A DNA stretch of 64,000 bases, taken from positions 62,001 through 126,000 of the forward strand of contig NZ_JASZYR010000012.1 of the NCBI RefSeq assembly GCF_030316855.1. The letters are read 5' to 3'. Shown here in pieces: positions 9,077 through 16,577 of the stretch. Source of the DNA: Variovorax sp. J22P240 (GTDB taxonomy: Bacteria > Pseudomonadota > Gammaproteobacteria > Burkholderiales > Burkholderiaceae_C). The notes below the pieces were generated by a model. It was given only the letters and a program-made list of their open reading frames with translations, was not told the origin of the DNA and searched no databases. The position numbers and the translations under genes are program-made. Every line of letters starts with the position of its first letter. Within the stretch, counting starts at the first letter, position 1.

Positions 9077-9312
9077 GTTGTTTGCGCCGCCCTGACCTTG
9101 TCGACCACGGCGGCCAGTTGGGCCAGCGTGTCGATGTTCGGGTCGTCGTCAGGGACCGTGATGGCGAAGCGGTCCTCGATCGCGAACACGAACTCGGCCA
9201 GCGCCAGCGAGTCGAATCCTTTTTCGCGCATGGAGGCCTGAGGGTCGAGCTCCGAGGCTTCGATGCCGTACTTCTCGTGGATCAGGTCCTGCAATTCCTT
9301 CAGCGAACTCAT
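9073..9312 (-). CDS. Acyl carrier protein, dedicated
   Basis: This 79-residue acidic protein has the carrier-protein signature GFDSLAL; the Ser in it (about residue 35) is the expected phosphopantetheine attachment site. The rest (EFVFAIEDRFAITVPDDD) is the usual helix II/III region. Length and composition match AcpP paralogues. It is coupled to the KAS gene by a GTGA overlap and probably supplies that enzyme's substrate. It differs from housekeeping AcpP, whose motif is normally GADSLD. Confidence 0.9.
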   Translation of the reverse strand: MSSLKELQDLIHEKYGIEASELDPQASMREKGFDSLALAEFVFAIEDRFAITVPDDDPNIDTLAQLAAVVDKVRAAQTT

Positions 9313-9388
9313 GGTGCGGGTATCCGGTGTCGTTCTGGCCACCGACCGATCCGCGTCGATGGTGATGTTGGTATGGCCTGCCAGCAGA

Positions 9389-10180
9389 TCAACCCCTCCT
9401 GGGACGGCCGTCGAATCGGCCCGCGGGCAGTGACGTTCCATGATATCCGCTCGGCCCCACCGGGCGTGATGCCCTCCCGGGTCGCCAGCGCAGGGACGGG
9501 ATGGCGAAGGCGATGCCGAGTACCGCGCCGGCCAGCGCGTCGAGCACGACGTGCTGCTTGACCGCCAGCGTCGAGTAGACGATGGCGGCGAACCAGAGGC
9601 CATTGACGAGGCGAAGCAGCACCGGCGCGCGGGCCCCGCGCAGGATGTGCTCCACCCAGATTGCCGTGAATATCGCAACGGCCACGTGCATCGACGGGCA
9701 CGCATTGCCGGCCGCATCCACGCCCTGCAGGATCGCGAAGCCCGGAAAGTCGGTCGCCTCCGTGGGCATGGGCGGGATCTGGGTCGGCCACAGGTAGAAG
9801 AAGCCGAGCCCGGTCAGGCAGAGCGCGCCGACCCACAAGCCGTAGACGACCAGCTCCTTGAAGGTCAGTTGCAGCCCCGGCGCGACGCCCACATACACCC
9901 ACAGGGAGAAGTACGCGATCAGCGCCTGAGGCTGGAACGGAACCACACGATCGAGCGCGGTCAACGGCATCACCGTCGTCGGGAAGACCGGCTCGCGCAG
10001 CAAGTGGAAATAGGCGATGAAGAAGAGCCAGGTGAATGCGGTGGTGCCAACCACCTTCAGGAACAGGTGCCGGCGAATCCTCAGACCGATCTCGGCGGTC
10101 CAGTTCTGCGACGGGAGCAGGCCGAGATACAGGTCGATCGGTTGATTCATGAATTCGGCGTTGTGGGTCTTGTCAGGCAC
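9389..10180 (-). CDS. PAP2-family membrane phosphatase
   Basis: This protein of about 263 residues has several hydrophobic helices and PAP2 phosphatase motifs. The middle motif is GNACPSMHVAVA (PS-x-H type) and the last is STLAVKQHVVLDALAG, with the catalytic His and Asp. The first PAP2 motif is less clear. Such enzymes dephosphorylate phosphatidic acid, undecaprenyl pyrophosphate or related lipids at the membrane. The start could be GTG at 10180 or ATG at 10150 (MNQPIDLYLG). It precedes the ACP and KAS genes on the same strand with a 76-base gap, so co-transcription is possible. Confidence 0.83.
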   Translation of the reverse strand: MPDKTHNAEFMNQPIDLYLGLLPSQNWTAEIGLRIRRHLFLKVVGTTAFTWLFFIAYFHLLREPVFPTTVMPLTALDRVVPFQPQALIAYFSLWVYVGVAPGLQLTFKELVVYGLWVGALCLTGLGFFYLWPTQIPPMPTEATDFPGFAILQGVDAAGNACPSMHVAVAIFTAIWVEHILRGARAPVLLRLVNGLWFAAIVYSTLAVKQHVVLDALAGAVLGIAFAIPSLRWRPGRASRPVGPSGYHGTSLPAGRFDGRPRRG

Positions 10181-10218
10181 CGAGCATGCCTGCTGACCGC
10201 CTGAACCGCAAACCCGAA

Positions 10219-11553
10219 TTAAAGAATCAACAACGCGCGGAAGTCATTGACGTTGGTATGTGTCGGCCCGGTGACCAGCAGATCGCCGATGGCATCGAAG
10301 TAGCCGTAGGCATCGTTGCGATCGAGGTGATCGGCCAGCTTGCAGCCGGCGGCCTCGGCGCGGCGCAGGGTGTCCGGCGCGACGAAGGCACCGGCGTTGT
10401 CCTCGACGCCGTCGATGCCGTCGGTGTCGGCCGCGAGAGCCCAGACGTCCTCTCGCGCCGCCAGCGCGCCCGCAAGCCCGAGGCAGAACTCGCCCGCTCG
10501 TCCGCCCCGGCCCTTGGCCTGTCCGGGCTGACGTGGACGGATGGTGACGGTCGTTTCGCCGCCCGACAGGATCACGCAAGGCCTGGCGAACGGCGCGCCG
10601 CGCAAGGACACCGAACGCGCCAGCGCACCGTGGACCTTGCCGACTTCCCGCGATTCGCCTTCCATTTCATCGCTGAGGATGTGCGCCTCGATGCCGGCCG
10701 CGCGCGCCGCCGCGGCAGCCGCTTCCAGCGACTGCTGGGGCGTGGCGATCAGGTGCGTGGCATGGCCCTTGAAGACCGGATCGGAAGGCTTGGGCGTTTC
10801 GAGCGCACCGCTTTCGAGTTGCGCCCGCACGGACGGAGGCACCTCGATGCGGTAGCGATCGAGGATGGCGAGCGCATCGGCGCAGGTCGTGGCGTCAGGG
10901 ACGGTGGGTCCGCTCGCGATCACGGCGGGATCGTCGCCCGGCACGTCGCTGATGGTCAGCGTCACCACCTGCGCCGGCGCACACGCGGCCGCTAGACGCC
11001 CACCCTTGATGCGCGAGAGATGCTTGCGCACGCAGTTCATCTCGCCGATGTGCGCGCCCGATTCGAGCAGTTGCTTGTTGATGCGCTGCTTGTCGGCCAG
11101 CGTCAAGCCCTCGGCCGGCAACGTGAGCAGGGCCGAGCCGCCGCCGGAGATCAGGCACAGCACGAGGTCGTCGGCCGTGAGTCCCTTCGTGAGCGCGAGG
11201 ATGCGCTCGGCGGCTTTCATTCCCGCTTCGTCAGGCACGGGATGCGCGGCCTCGACCACTTCGATGCGCTGCGTGAGACCTTCGGGCCGCGGTGGAACGT
11301 GTCCGTAGCGCGTCACCACGAGCCCCGAAAGCTCTGCATCGGCGGGCCACAGCGCCTCCAGTGCCTGCACCATCGACCCGCCGGCCTTGCCCGCGCCGAG
11401 GACCAGCGTCCGGCCTCTGGGCGGCCTGGGAAGGCAGGGGCCCATGCTTGCCAAGGGCAATGCACGCTCGACGGCAACGCGGTAGATGTGTTCGAGGAAT
11501 TCGCGTGGCGCGCCGCGCGGGTCTGGGATTTGCTGCGGGTTCGATGAGGTCAT
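10219..11553 (-). CDS. ttuD: Glycerate 2-kinase, MOFRL family (TtuD/GckA-like)
   Basis: This 444-residue protein matches DUF4147/MOFRL glycerate kinases. It has an N-terminal domain with LVLGAGKAGGSM and LISGGGSALL, and a C-terminal MOFRL domain with ILSGGETTVTIR and AADTDGIDGVEDNAGA. These enzymes phosphorylate D-glycerate to 2-phosphoglycerate; older annotations call them hydroxypyruvate reductase. It lies 57 bases downstream of puuD on the same strand. That fits use of the glyoxylate released from ureide breakdown through tartronate semialdehyde and glycerate. The gcl, hyi and glxR genes that would link them are not in the window. Confidence 0.88.
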   Translation of the reverse strand: MTSSNPQQIPDPRGAPREFLEHIYRVAVERALPLASMGPCLPRPPRGRTLVLGAGKAGGSMVQALEALWPADAELSGLVVTRYGHVPPRPEGLTQRIEVVEAAHPVPDEAGMKAAERILALTKGLTADDLVLCLISGGGSALLTLPAEGLTLADKQRINKQLLESGAHIGEMNCVRKHLSRIKGGRLAAACAPAQVVTLTISDVPGDDPAVIASGPTVPDATTCADALAILDRYRIEVPPSVRAQLESGALETPKPSDPVFKGHATHLIATPQQSLEAAAAAARAAGIEAHILSDEMEGESREVGKVHGALARSVSLRGAPFARPCVILSGGETTVTIRPRQPGQAKGRGGRAGEFCLGLAGALAAREDVWALAADTDGIDGVEDNAGAFVAPDTLRRAEAAGCKLADHLDRNDAYGYFDAIGDLLVTGPTHTNVNDFRALLIL

Positions 11554-11610
11554 GTTCTGCCTAGGTCTCCAACTATTGTCTCCCTACCGCCCCGCCCACC
11601 CGCGACGGGA

Positions 11611-12816
11611 CTACTTGGTACTCGCGCCGCCCTGGAACCATTTGCTGATCAGCGCGCGCTCTGCATCCGTCATGCCGGTCGAATTGTTCATCGGCATGAT
11701 CTTCGTGACCACGGCTTGCTGATACACGCTCTGCGCATGTGCAGCGACCTGCTCCGGCGTATCCAGCCGCACGTTCTTCATCTGCACTTGCGCGCCGTGG
11801 CACATGTAGCAGCGTTGCTCCAGCACCTTCTGCACTTCGCCGAACGATACCTTTTGCGGCGCCGCACCAGCGGCAGGCGCCGCGACCGGCTCCGGCTTCA
11901 TCCAGATGATGGTCAGGCCAAGCACGGCGATGCCGAAAAGCGCATAGGGAATCGGATTGCGCGCATTGCCGAGCTTGAAGCGATGGCGCACCACGAAGAA
12001 CTGCCGGATCGCCGCGCCGCCGAGCATGATGAGCAGCAGCACGATCCAGTTGTACTTGTGCGTGTAGGTGAAGCTGTAGTGATTGCTCAGCATCGTGAAC
12101 AGCACCGGCAGCGTGAAATAGGTGTTGTGCACGCTGCGCTGCTTGCCGCGCTGGCCGTGGATCGGATCGACCGGCCGGCCTTCGCGCAGTGCCGCCACGT
12201 TCTTGCGTTGGCCGGGAATGATCCAGAAGAAGACATTGCCGCTCATGGTCGTCGCCATCATCGCGCCCACCAGCAGGAAGGCCGCGCGGCCGGCGAACCA
12301 CTGGCATGCGAGCCAGGCCGCGAAGGCGATGAAGACCGCCACCAGCACGCCCACGATGGTGTCGCCGTTCTTGCGCCGCCCGAAGACCTGGCAGATGCCG
12401 TCGTAGACCATCCAGAACACGACGAAGAAAGCCAGCGCCACGCCGATGGCGGCGCCGGGCTGCCAGTCCATCTTGGACTTGTCGATCAGGTAGGTGCTCG
12501 CGTTCCACAGGTACGACATCGTGAAGAGCGCGAAACCCGTGATCCAGGTGGAATAGCTCTCCCAGTACGACCAGTGCAGGTGGTCCGGCAGCTTCTTCGG
12601 CGCCAGCGCGTACTTCTGCATGTTGTAGAACCCGCCGCCGTGCACCGCCCATTGCTCGCCGCCGACACCCTTGTCCAGGGACTCCTGGTCCTGCGGCTTC
12701 TCGAGGCTGTTGTCCAGCATCACGAAGTAGAAGGAGGCGCCGATCCATGCGATGGCGGTGATGACGTGGACCCAGCGCAGCAGCAGATTGGCCCAGTCGA
12801 GGTAGTAGCTTTCCAT
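11611..12816 (-). CDS. puuD: Membrane-bound urate hydroxylase with cytochrome c domain
   Basis: This 401-residue protein combines an N-terminal membrane domain of about eight helices (MESYYLDWANLLLRWVHVITAIAWIG) with a C-terminal cytochrome c domain holding the haem motif CYMCH. The architecture and sequence match PuuD, which oxidises urate to 5-hydroxyisourate and passes electrons to the respiratory chain. It replaces soluble uricase, none of which is seen here. The product is the substrate of UraH encoded at 14.5 kb. A perfect TGTATACA-cored palindrome sits about 136 bases upstream, pointing to purine-dependent control. Glycerate kinase follows on the same strand. Confidence 0.93.
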   Translation of the reverse strand: MESYYLDWANLLLRWVHVITAIAWIGASFYFVMLDNSLEKPQDQESLDKGVGGEQWAVHGGGFYNMQKYALAPKKLPDHLHWSYWESYSTWITGFALFTMSYLWNASTYLIDKSKMDWQPGAAIGVALAFFVVFWMVYDGICQVFGRRKNGDTIVGVLVAVFIAFAAWLACQWFAGRAAFLLVGAMMATTMSGNVFFWIIPGQRKNVAALREGRPVDPIHGQRGKQRSVHNTYFTLPVLFTMLSNHYSFTYTHKYNWIVLLLIMLGGAAIRQFFVVRHRFKLGNARNPIPYALFGIAVLGLTIIWMKPEPVAAPAAGAAPQKVSFGEVQKVLEQRCYMCHGAQVQMKNVRLDTPEQVAAHAQSVYQQAVVTKIMPMNNSTGMTDAERALISKWFQGGASTK

Positions 12817-12951
12817 TGACGCTCAACCTTGTCGGCGCGTGGGGGCGCCGTGGAGTTCCGGCCTGCTCACCACTGCGGGCGCTGTAAGCAGAGATAGTGC
12901 CGCGAACGCAGGCCATGGAGTGGACCTCGCTCCGCTGCGGCTTGTGGACTG

Positions 12952-12965
12952 AAGTGTATACACTT
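12952..12965. promoter_or_regulatory. Palindromic operator AAGTGTATACACTT upstream of puuD
   Basis: This is a perfect 14-base palindrome in the gap between xdhC and puuD. Near-identical copies occur at 14920 and 22759, each next to purine catabolism genes. GntR/FadR-type regulators commonly bind short palindromes of this kind, and such a gene lies at 14952. I infer that it is that regulator's operator. Confidence 0.65.
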
Positions 12966-13023
12966 TTAAAGGGTCTTTCTCGGGTTTTGCGTCACTCGGT
13001 GTGCTGGAAAACCCTGATCACCT

Positions 13024-13836
13024 TCACGCGGCTGGAAGCGATTGCAACAACTGTGCCGCCACGGCCACCGCGATTACCTCGGGCTCCTTGCCGGTGATGC
13101 CTGGCACGCCGATCGGACAGGTCACGCGGTCCATCTCGGCGGCCGTGAAACCGCGCGCCTCCAGGCGATGGCGGAAGGTCGCCCACTTGGTCTTGCTGCC
13201 GATCAGCCCGACGTAGGGCAGATCGTCGCGATCGCGCAGCCGCTTGAGGCAGGCGATCACGATGTCGAGGTCTTCCGCATGGCTGAAGCTCATGATCAGC
13301 ACGCGCGAGCCGGGCGCGAGTTGCGCGACCGCTTGCTGCACGGGCTCGGAATGCTCGGTTTCGATCTGCGCGGGCAGCGCGTCGGGAAACACGCCGTCTC
13401 GGCTGTCGATCCAACGCACGGTAAAGGGCAGCGTCGACAGCAGCCGCGCGAGCGCCGCGCCGACGTGGCCGCCGCCGAAGAGCGCGACCGGCTCCAGGTG
13501 CGCGAGCAGTTCGGTCTGCAGCGCCTTGGCGTCCGACGCGGAGATTCGCCGATACGACAGGAACACCACGCCGCCGCAGCACTGCCCGAGGGTGGGGCCG
13601 AGCGGATAGCGCCGAACGCCTTCGATGGCCGGCCCGCCCGCGAGCCAGACGCGCGCTTCATCGGTCGCCTGGAATTCGAGTTGGCCGCCGCCGATCGTGG
13701 CAGTGAGGCCATCGCCCCAGACGGCCATCCACGTGCCGGCCTCGCGCGGTGCGGAGCCCTGGGTCGATTCGACGCGCACGAGCACGCCGTTCTCACGCTG
13801 CAGACGCGCGAGCAGTTCGTCGACGGCGCCGGTCAT
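13024..13836 (-). CDS. xdhC: Xanthine dehydrogenase accessory protein XdhC
   Basis: This 270-residue protein has the two XdhC blocks. The N-terminal part contains GSAPREAGTWMAV and the conserved GQCCGG motif. The C-terminal Rossmann domain contains ALFGGGHVGAALARLL and LPYVGLIGSKTKWATFRHRL. XdhC binds molybdenum cofactor, promotes its sulfuration and inserts it into xanthine dehydrogenase. The start is taken at 13836 (MTGAVDELLARL); the longer frame has no domain support. No xdhA or xdhB lies in the window, so the structural genes are elsewhere. Its position upstream of puuD fits the hypoxanthine/xanthine to urate step. Confidence 0.92.
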   Translation of the reverse strand: MTGAVDELLARLQRENGVLVRVESTQGSAPREAGTWMAVWGDGLTATIGGGQLEFQATDEARVWLAGGPAIEGVRRYPLGPTLGQCCGGVVFLSYRRISASDAKALQTELLAHLEPVALFGGGHVGAALARLLSTLPFTVRWIDSRDGVFPDALPAQIETEHSEPVQQAVAQLAPGSRVLIMSFSHAEDLDIVIACLKRLRDRDDLPYVGLIGSKTKWATFRHRLEARGFTAAEMDRVTCPIGVPGITGKEPEVIAVAVAAQLLQSLPAA

Positions 13837-13889
13837 GCCCGAAACCTCCGGTTGCGCGAGCGCGTCGCGGGCACGGTATAACCGCGCCG

Positions 13890-14399
13890 ATGAATTTTCA
13901 GTCCACGACGCGCCGCCTCGCACTGGCGGCTGCCCTTCTTTCGAGCCTGTGGCTCGCCGGTTGCGGCACCAGCCCGACATCCCGTACCGGAACCCTCCCC
14001 GGCCAACTCAGCAACGCCACGCCCGACCCGAGCGACGGCAGCCGGCCCAAGCCTCGCGCATCCAGCGCGGCAACCCCGCGCGACTATCGGCGCGACGCGG
14101 CGCGCCACGTCTACGACATCAACAAGCAACGCGTCTACAGCGGCAAGCTGCCGCCATTGCTCTATGCGGTCGGTACGCTGCAGGTCAACCTCGACACCAG
14201 CGGCAAGGTGCTCTCGATGCACTGGATGAGGGCGCCGACGCACGCGCCCGAAGTGATCGCCGAGATCGAACGCACGGTGCTCAGCGCCGCGCCCTTCCCC
14301 GTCGCCACGCAACTGGGCAAAGTCACGTGGACCGACACATGGCTGTGGGATGAAGGCGGCCATTTCCAGCTCGATACGCTCAGCGAAGGTCAGCTCTAG
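13890..14399 (+). CDS. Lipoprotein with TonB C-terminal-like fold
   Basis: This 169-residue lipoprotein has a signal peptide ending LAGC and a Pro/Ser-rich linker. The C-terminal domain (YAVGTLQVNLDTSGKVLSMHWMRAP...VIAEIERTVLSAAPFP) resembles the beta-alpha-beta fold of TonB C-termini. The ATG at 13890 puts the signal peptide at the N-terminus. It is divergent from xdhC, with only 53 bases between the starts. No role in purine breakdown is evident; it may be a general envelope protein lodged in the cluster. Confidence 0.72.
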   Translation: MNFQSTTRRLALAAALLSSLWLAGCGTSPTSRTGTLPGQLSNATPDPSDGSRPKPRASSAATPRDYRRDAARHVYDINKQRVYSGKLPPLLYAVGTLQVNLDTSGKVLSMHWMRAPTHAPEVIAEIERTVLSAAPFPVATQLGKVTWTDTWLWDEGGHFQLDTLSEGQL

Positions 14400-14404
14400 C
14401 TTTA

Positions 14405-14498
14405 GCTCGCCCCCAGGCTGCGCGCACTTCGTGTCGCTACGCCTCCCCCCTGCCGGGGGCAACGCCAGCGGCCCGGCAAAGCCGGTGCCGCGGCGTTC
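14405..14498. repeat. Dispersed GC-rich intergenic repeat, copy 1
   Basis: This element begins GCTCGCCCCCAGGCT and contains the hairpins CCCCC-TGC-CGGGGG and CCGGC-AAA-GCCGG. It closely matches 24349-24439 and partly matches 18347-18386. It lies between the convergent lipoprotein and uraH genes, where its hairpins could end transcription from both sides. Similar elements are, from memory, common in Comamonadaceae intergenic regions. Confidence 0.7.
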
Positions 14499-14514
14499 CA
14501 ACGAAATCGACATC

Positions 14515-14877
14515 TCATGATCCACGATAGGTCGAATAGCTCCACGGGCTCACCAGCAGCGGCACGTGGTAGTGCTGGTCGGTACGCGCCACACCGAAAT
14601 CCAGCGCCACGCGATTCAGGAAGTTCGGCTCGGGGAGTTTGACGCCGCGCGCCTTGAAGTAGCCCGCCACATCGAACACCAGGCGGTAGGTCCCTGCTTT
14701 CAGCGTGCTGTTGTCGTAGAGCGGGCCATCGCTGCGCCCGTCCGCATTCAGCGTGAAGCGCCGCACGAGCGTGGCGCGCGCGTCCTCGCCAGTGCCGTCG
14801 GTGGTGAACAACGCGACCTCCATGCCAGCCGCGGGGCTACCGTGCATGGTGTCCAGTACGTGGGTGCTCAGGCCCAT
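14515..14877 (-). CDS. uraH: 5-hydroxyisourate hydrolase (transthyretin-like)
   Basis: This 120-residue protein is a transthyretin-related 5-hydroxyisourate hydrolase. It begins MGLSTHVLDTMHGSPAAGM, with the active-site His in the first motif, and ends with the diagnostic YRGS tetrapeptide. It hydrolyses the PuuD product to OHCU, the substrate of the UraD domain at 16.6 kb. A clear AAGGAG precedes the ATG at 14877. It is divergent from the GntR regulator gene, and the shared 74-base gap carries a TGTATACA-cored palindrome. Confidence 0.95.
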   Translation of the reverse strand: MGLSTHVLDTMHGSPAAGMEVALFTTDGTGEDARATLVRRFTLNADGRSDGPLYDNSTLKAGTYRLVFDVAGYFKARGVKLPEPNFLNRVALDFGVARTDQHYHVPLLVSPWSYSTYRGS

Positions 14878-14919
14878 GGATGTGCTCCTTCAGTGCATTG
14901 GGGAAATTCCGGTCGACAA

Positions 14920-14933
14920 AAGTGTATACAGTT
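14920..14933. promoter_or_regulatory. Operator AAGTGTATACAGTT between uraH and the GntR regulator
   Basis: This matches the perfect palindrome at 12952 at 13 of 14 positions. It lies in the divergent promoter region, 43 bases from the uraH start and 19 from the regulator start, where one protein could control both and itself. It is inferred to be the site of the adjacent GntR-type regulator. Confidence 0.65.
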
Positions 14934-14951
14934 CTTGCCTTTGGGTCTATC

Positions 14952-15626
14952 ATGAAAAGCATGGACTCGACCACCACCCGCGCGATCGTCGACGCACTCA
15001 CCAAGGCCATTGTGGAGCACCGGCTTCAACCCGGTAGCAAGCTGGCCGAGCAAAAGCTGGCGGACCACTTCGGCGTGTCGCGCACCTTGGTTCGGCAAGC
15101 CCTCTTCCAGCTTTCGCAGAACAAGCTGATCCGCCTGGAGCCCGCCCGCGGCGCCTTCGTTGCGGCACCGGCGGTTGACGAAGCGAAGCAGGTGTTCGCG
15201 GTGCGCCGCATGCTGGAGGCCGAGATGACGCGCGCCTTCGTGCGCAGCGTGACGCCGGCCAAGATCAAGGCGCTCAAGGAACACGTCGCGCTAGAGAAAG
15301 CCGCCGTTTCCGGCGAAGACGTCTCGGGCCGCACCGAACTGCTCGGCGATTTCCACGTGCGCATGGCCGAGCTGATGGGCAACACGGTGCTGGCGCAGAT
15401 CCTCGGCGAACTGATCTCGCGCTGCGCCCTCATCACGCTGATGTACCAGAGCGCCAGCGCCGCCGAGCACTCGAACGACGAGCACGCCGACATCGTGAAG
15501 GCGCTGGCCGCCAAGGACGAGGAACGCGCCGTGCGCCTGATGACCGAGCACCTCGAGCATGTCGAGGCCAACCTCACCTTCGACCGCAAGGTCCCCACCC
15601 ACGACATCTCACTGGCACTGGCCTGA
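14952..15626 (+). CDS. GntR/FadR-family regulator, likely of purine catabolism
   Basis: This 224-residue regulator has an N-terminal winged helix (LAEQKLADHFGVSRTLVRQALFQLSQNKLIRLEPARGAFVA, in part) and a C-terminal FCD domain with DFHVRMAELMGN and HADIVKALAAKDEERA. Starts at 14952 (MKSMDS) or 14961 are possible; upstream ATGs run through the operator. It sits divergently from uraH and eight bases before puuE. The palindrome immediately upstream recurs before puuD and the NCS2 permease, so it is the obvious candidate to sense a purine or ureide and control the cluster. The ligand is unknown. Confidence 0.88.
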   Translation: MKSMDSTTTRAIVDALTKAIVEHRLQPGSKLAEQKLADHFGVSRTLVRQALFQLSQNKLIRLEPARGAFVAAPAVDEAKQVFAVRRMLEAEMTRAFVRSVTPAKIKALKEHVALEKAAVSGEDVSGRTELLGDFHVRMAELMGNTVLAQILGELISRCALITLMYQSASAAEHSNDEHADIVKALAAKDEERAVRLMTEHLEHVEANLTFDRKVPTHDISLALA

Positions 15627-15634
15627 ACCCGCCC

Positions 15635-16576
15635 ATGAGCACCTACGACACCACCCTGCCCTATCCGCGCGATCTGGTCGGCTACGGCCGCAATCCGCCG
15701 CATGCGCAATGGCCCGGACGCGCGCGCATCGCCGTGCAGTTCGTGCTGAACTACGAGGAAGGCGGCGAGAACTGCGTGCTGCACGGCGACGCCGGCTCGG
15801 AGCAGTTCCTCTCGGAGATGTTCAATCCCGCGAGCTTCCCCGACCGGCACATCAGCATGGAGGGGATCTACGAATACGGATCGCGCGCCGGTGTCTGGCG
15901 CATCCTGCGTGAATTCGAGAAGCGCAACCTGCCGCTCACGGTGTTCGGCGTCGGCATGGCGCTGGAGCGTTATCCCGAGCTCACGGTGGCGTTCAAGGAA
16001 CTGGGCCACGAGATCGCCTGCCACGGCTGGCGCTGGATCCACTACCAGGGCATCGACGAAGCCACCGAGCGCGAGCACATGCGGCTTGGCATGGAGGCCC
16101 TCGAAAAGCTCACCGGCGAGCGAGCGCTCGGCTGGTACACCGGCCGCGACAGCCCGCGCACGCGCCGGCTGGTGGCTGACTACGGCGGATTCGAATACGA
16201 CAGCGACTACTACGGCGACGACCTGCCCTTCTGGATGAAGGTTCGGAAGACCGATGGCGACGTCGTGCCGCAACTGATCGTTCCCTACACGCTCGACTGC
16301 AACGACATGCGCTTCGCGCTGCCGCAAGGCTATTCGCACGCGGACCCCTTCTTCCAGTACATGAAGGACAGCTTCGATGCGCTCTACGCCGAAGGCGACG
16401 AAGCGCCGAAGATGATGAGCATCGGCATGCATTGCCGCTTGCTGGGCCGCCCGGGGCGCATCACGGCGCTTCAGCGCTTCCTCGATCACATCGCCGCGCA
16501 CGATCGCGTCTGGGTCTGCCGCCGGCTGGATATCGCGCGGCACTGGAAGGCGACGCACCCTTACAACGGAGACTGA
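15635..16576 (+). CDS. puuE: Allantoinase PuuE (polysaccharide-deacetylase fold)
   Basis: This 313-residue protein matches cofactor-light allantoinases of the polysaccharide-deacetylase superfamily. It has RIAVQFVLNYEEGGENCVLHGD near the start, GHEIACHGWRWIHYQ in the core and a C-terminal MMSIGMHCRLLGRPGR segment. It hydrolyses allantoin to allantoate and differs from the DAL1/AllB metallo-hydrolases. It lies eight bases after the GntR regulator gene and two bases before the UraD fusion gene, so the three form an operon. The consecutive enzyme activities support the assignment. Confidence 0.94.
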   Translation: MSTYDTTLPYPRDLVGYGRNPPHAQWPGRARIAVQFVLNYEEGGENCVLHGDAGSEQFLSEMFNPASFPDRHISMEGIYEYGSRAGVWRILREFEKRNLPLTVFGVGMALERYPELTVAFKELGHEIACHGWRWIHYQGIDEATEREHMRLGMEALEKLTGERALGWYTGRDSPRTRRLVADYGGFEYDSDYYGDDLPFWMKVRKTDGDVVPQLIVPYTLDCNDMRFALPQGYSHADPFFQYMKDSFDALYAEGDEAPKMMSIGMHCRLLGRPGRITALQRFLDHIAAHDRVWVCRRLDIARHWKATHPYNGD

Positions 16577-16577
16577 T

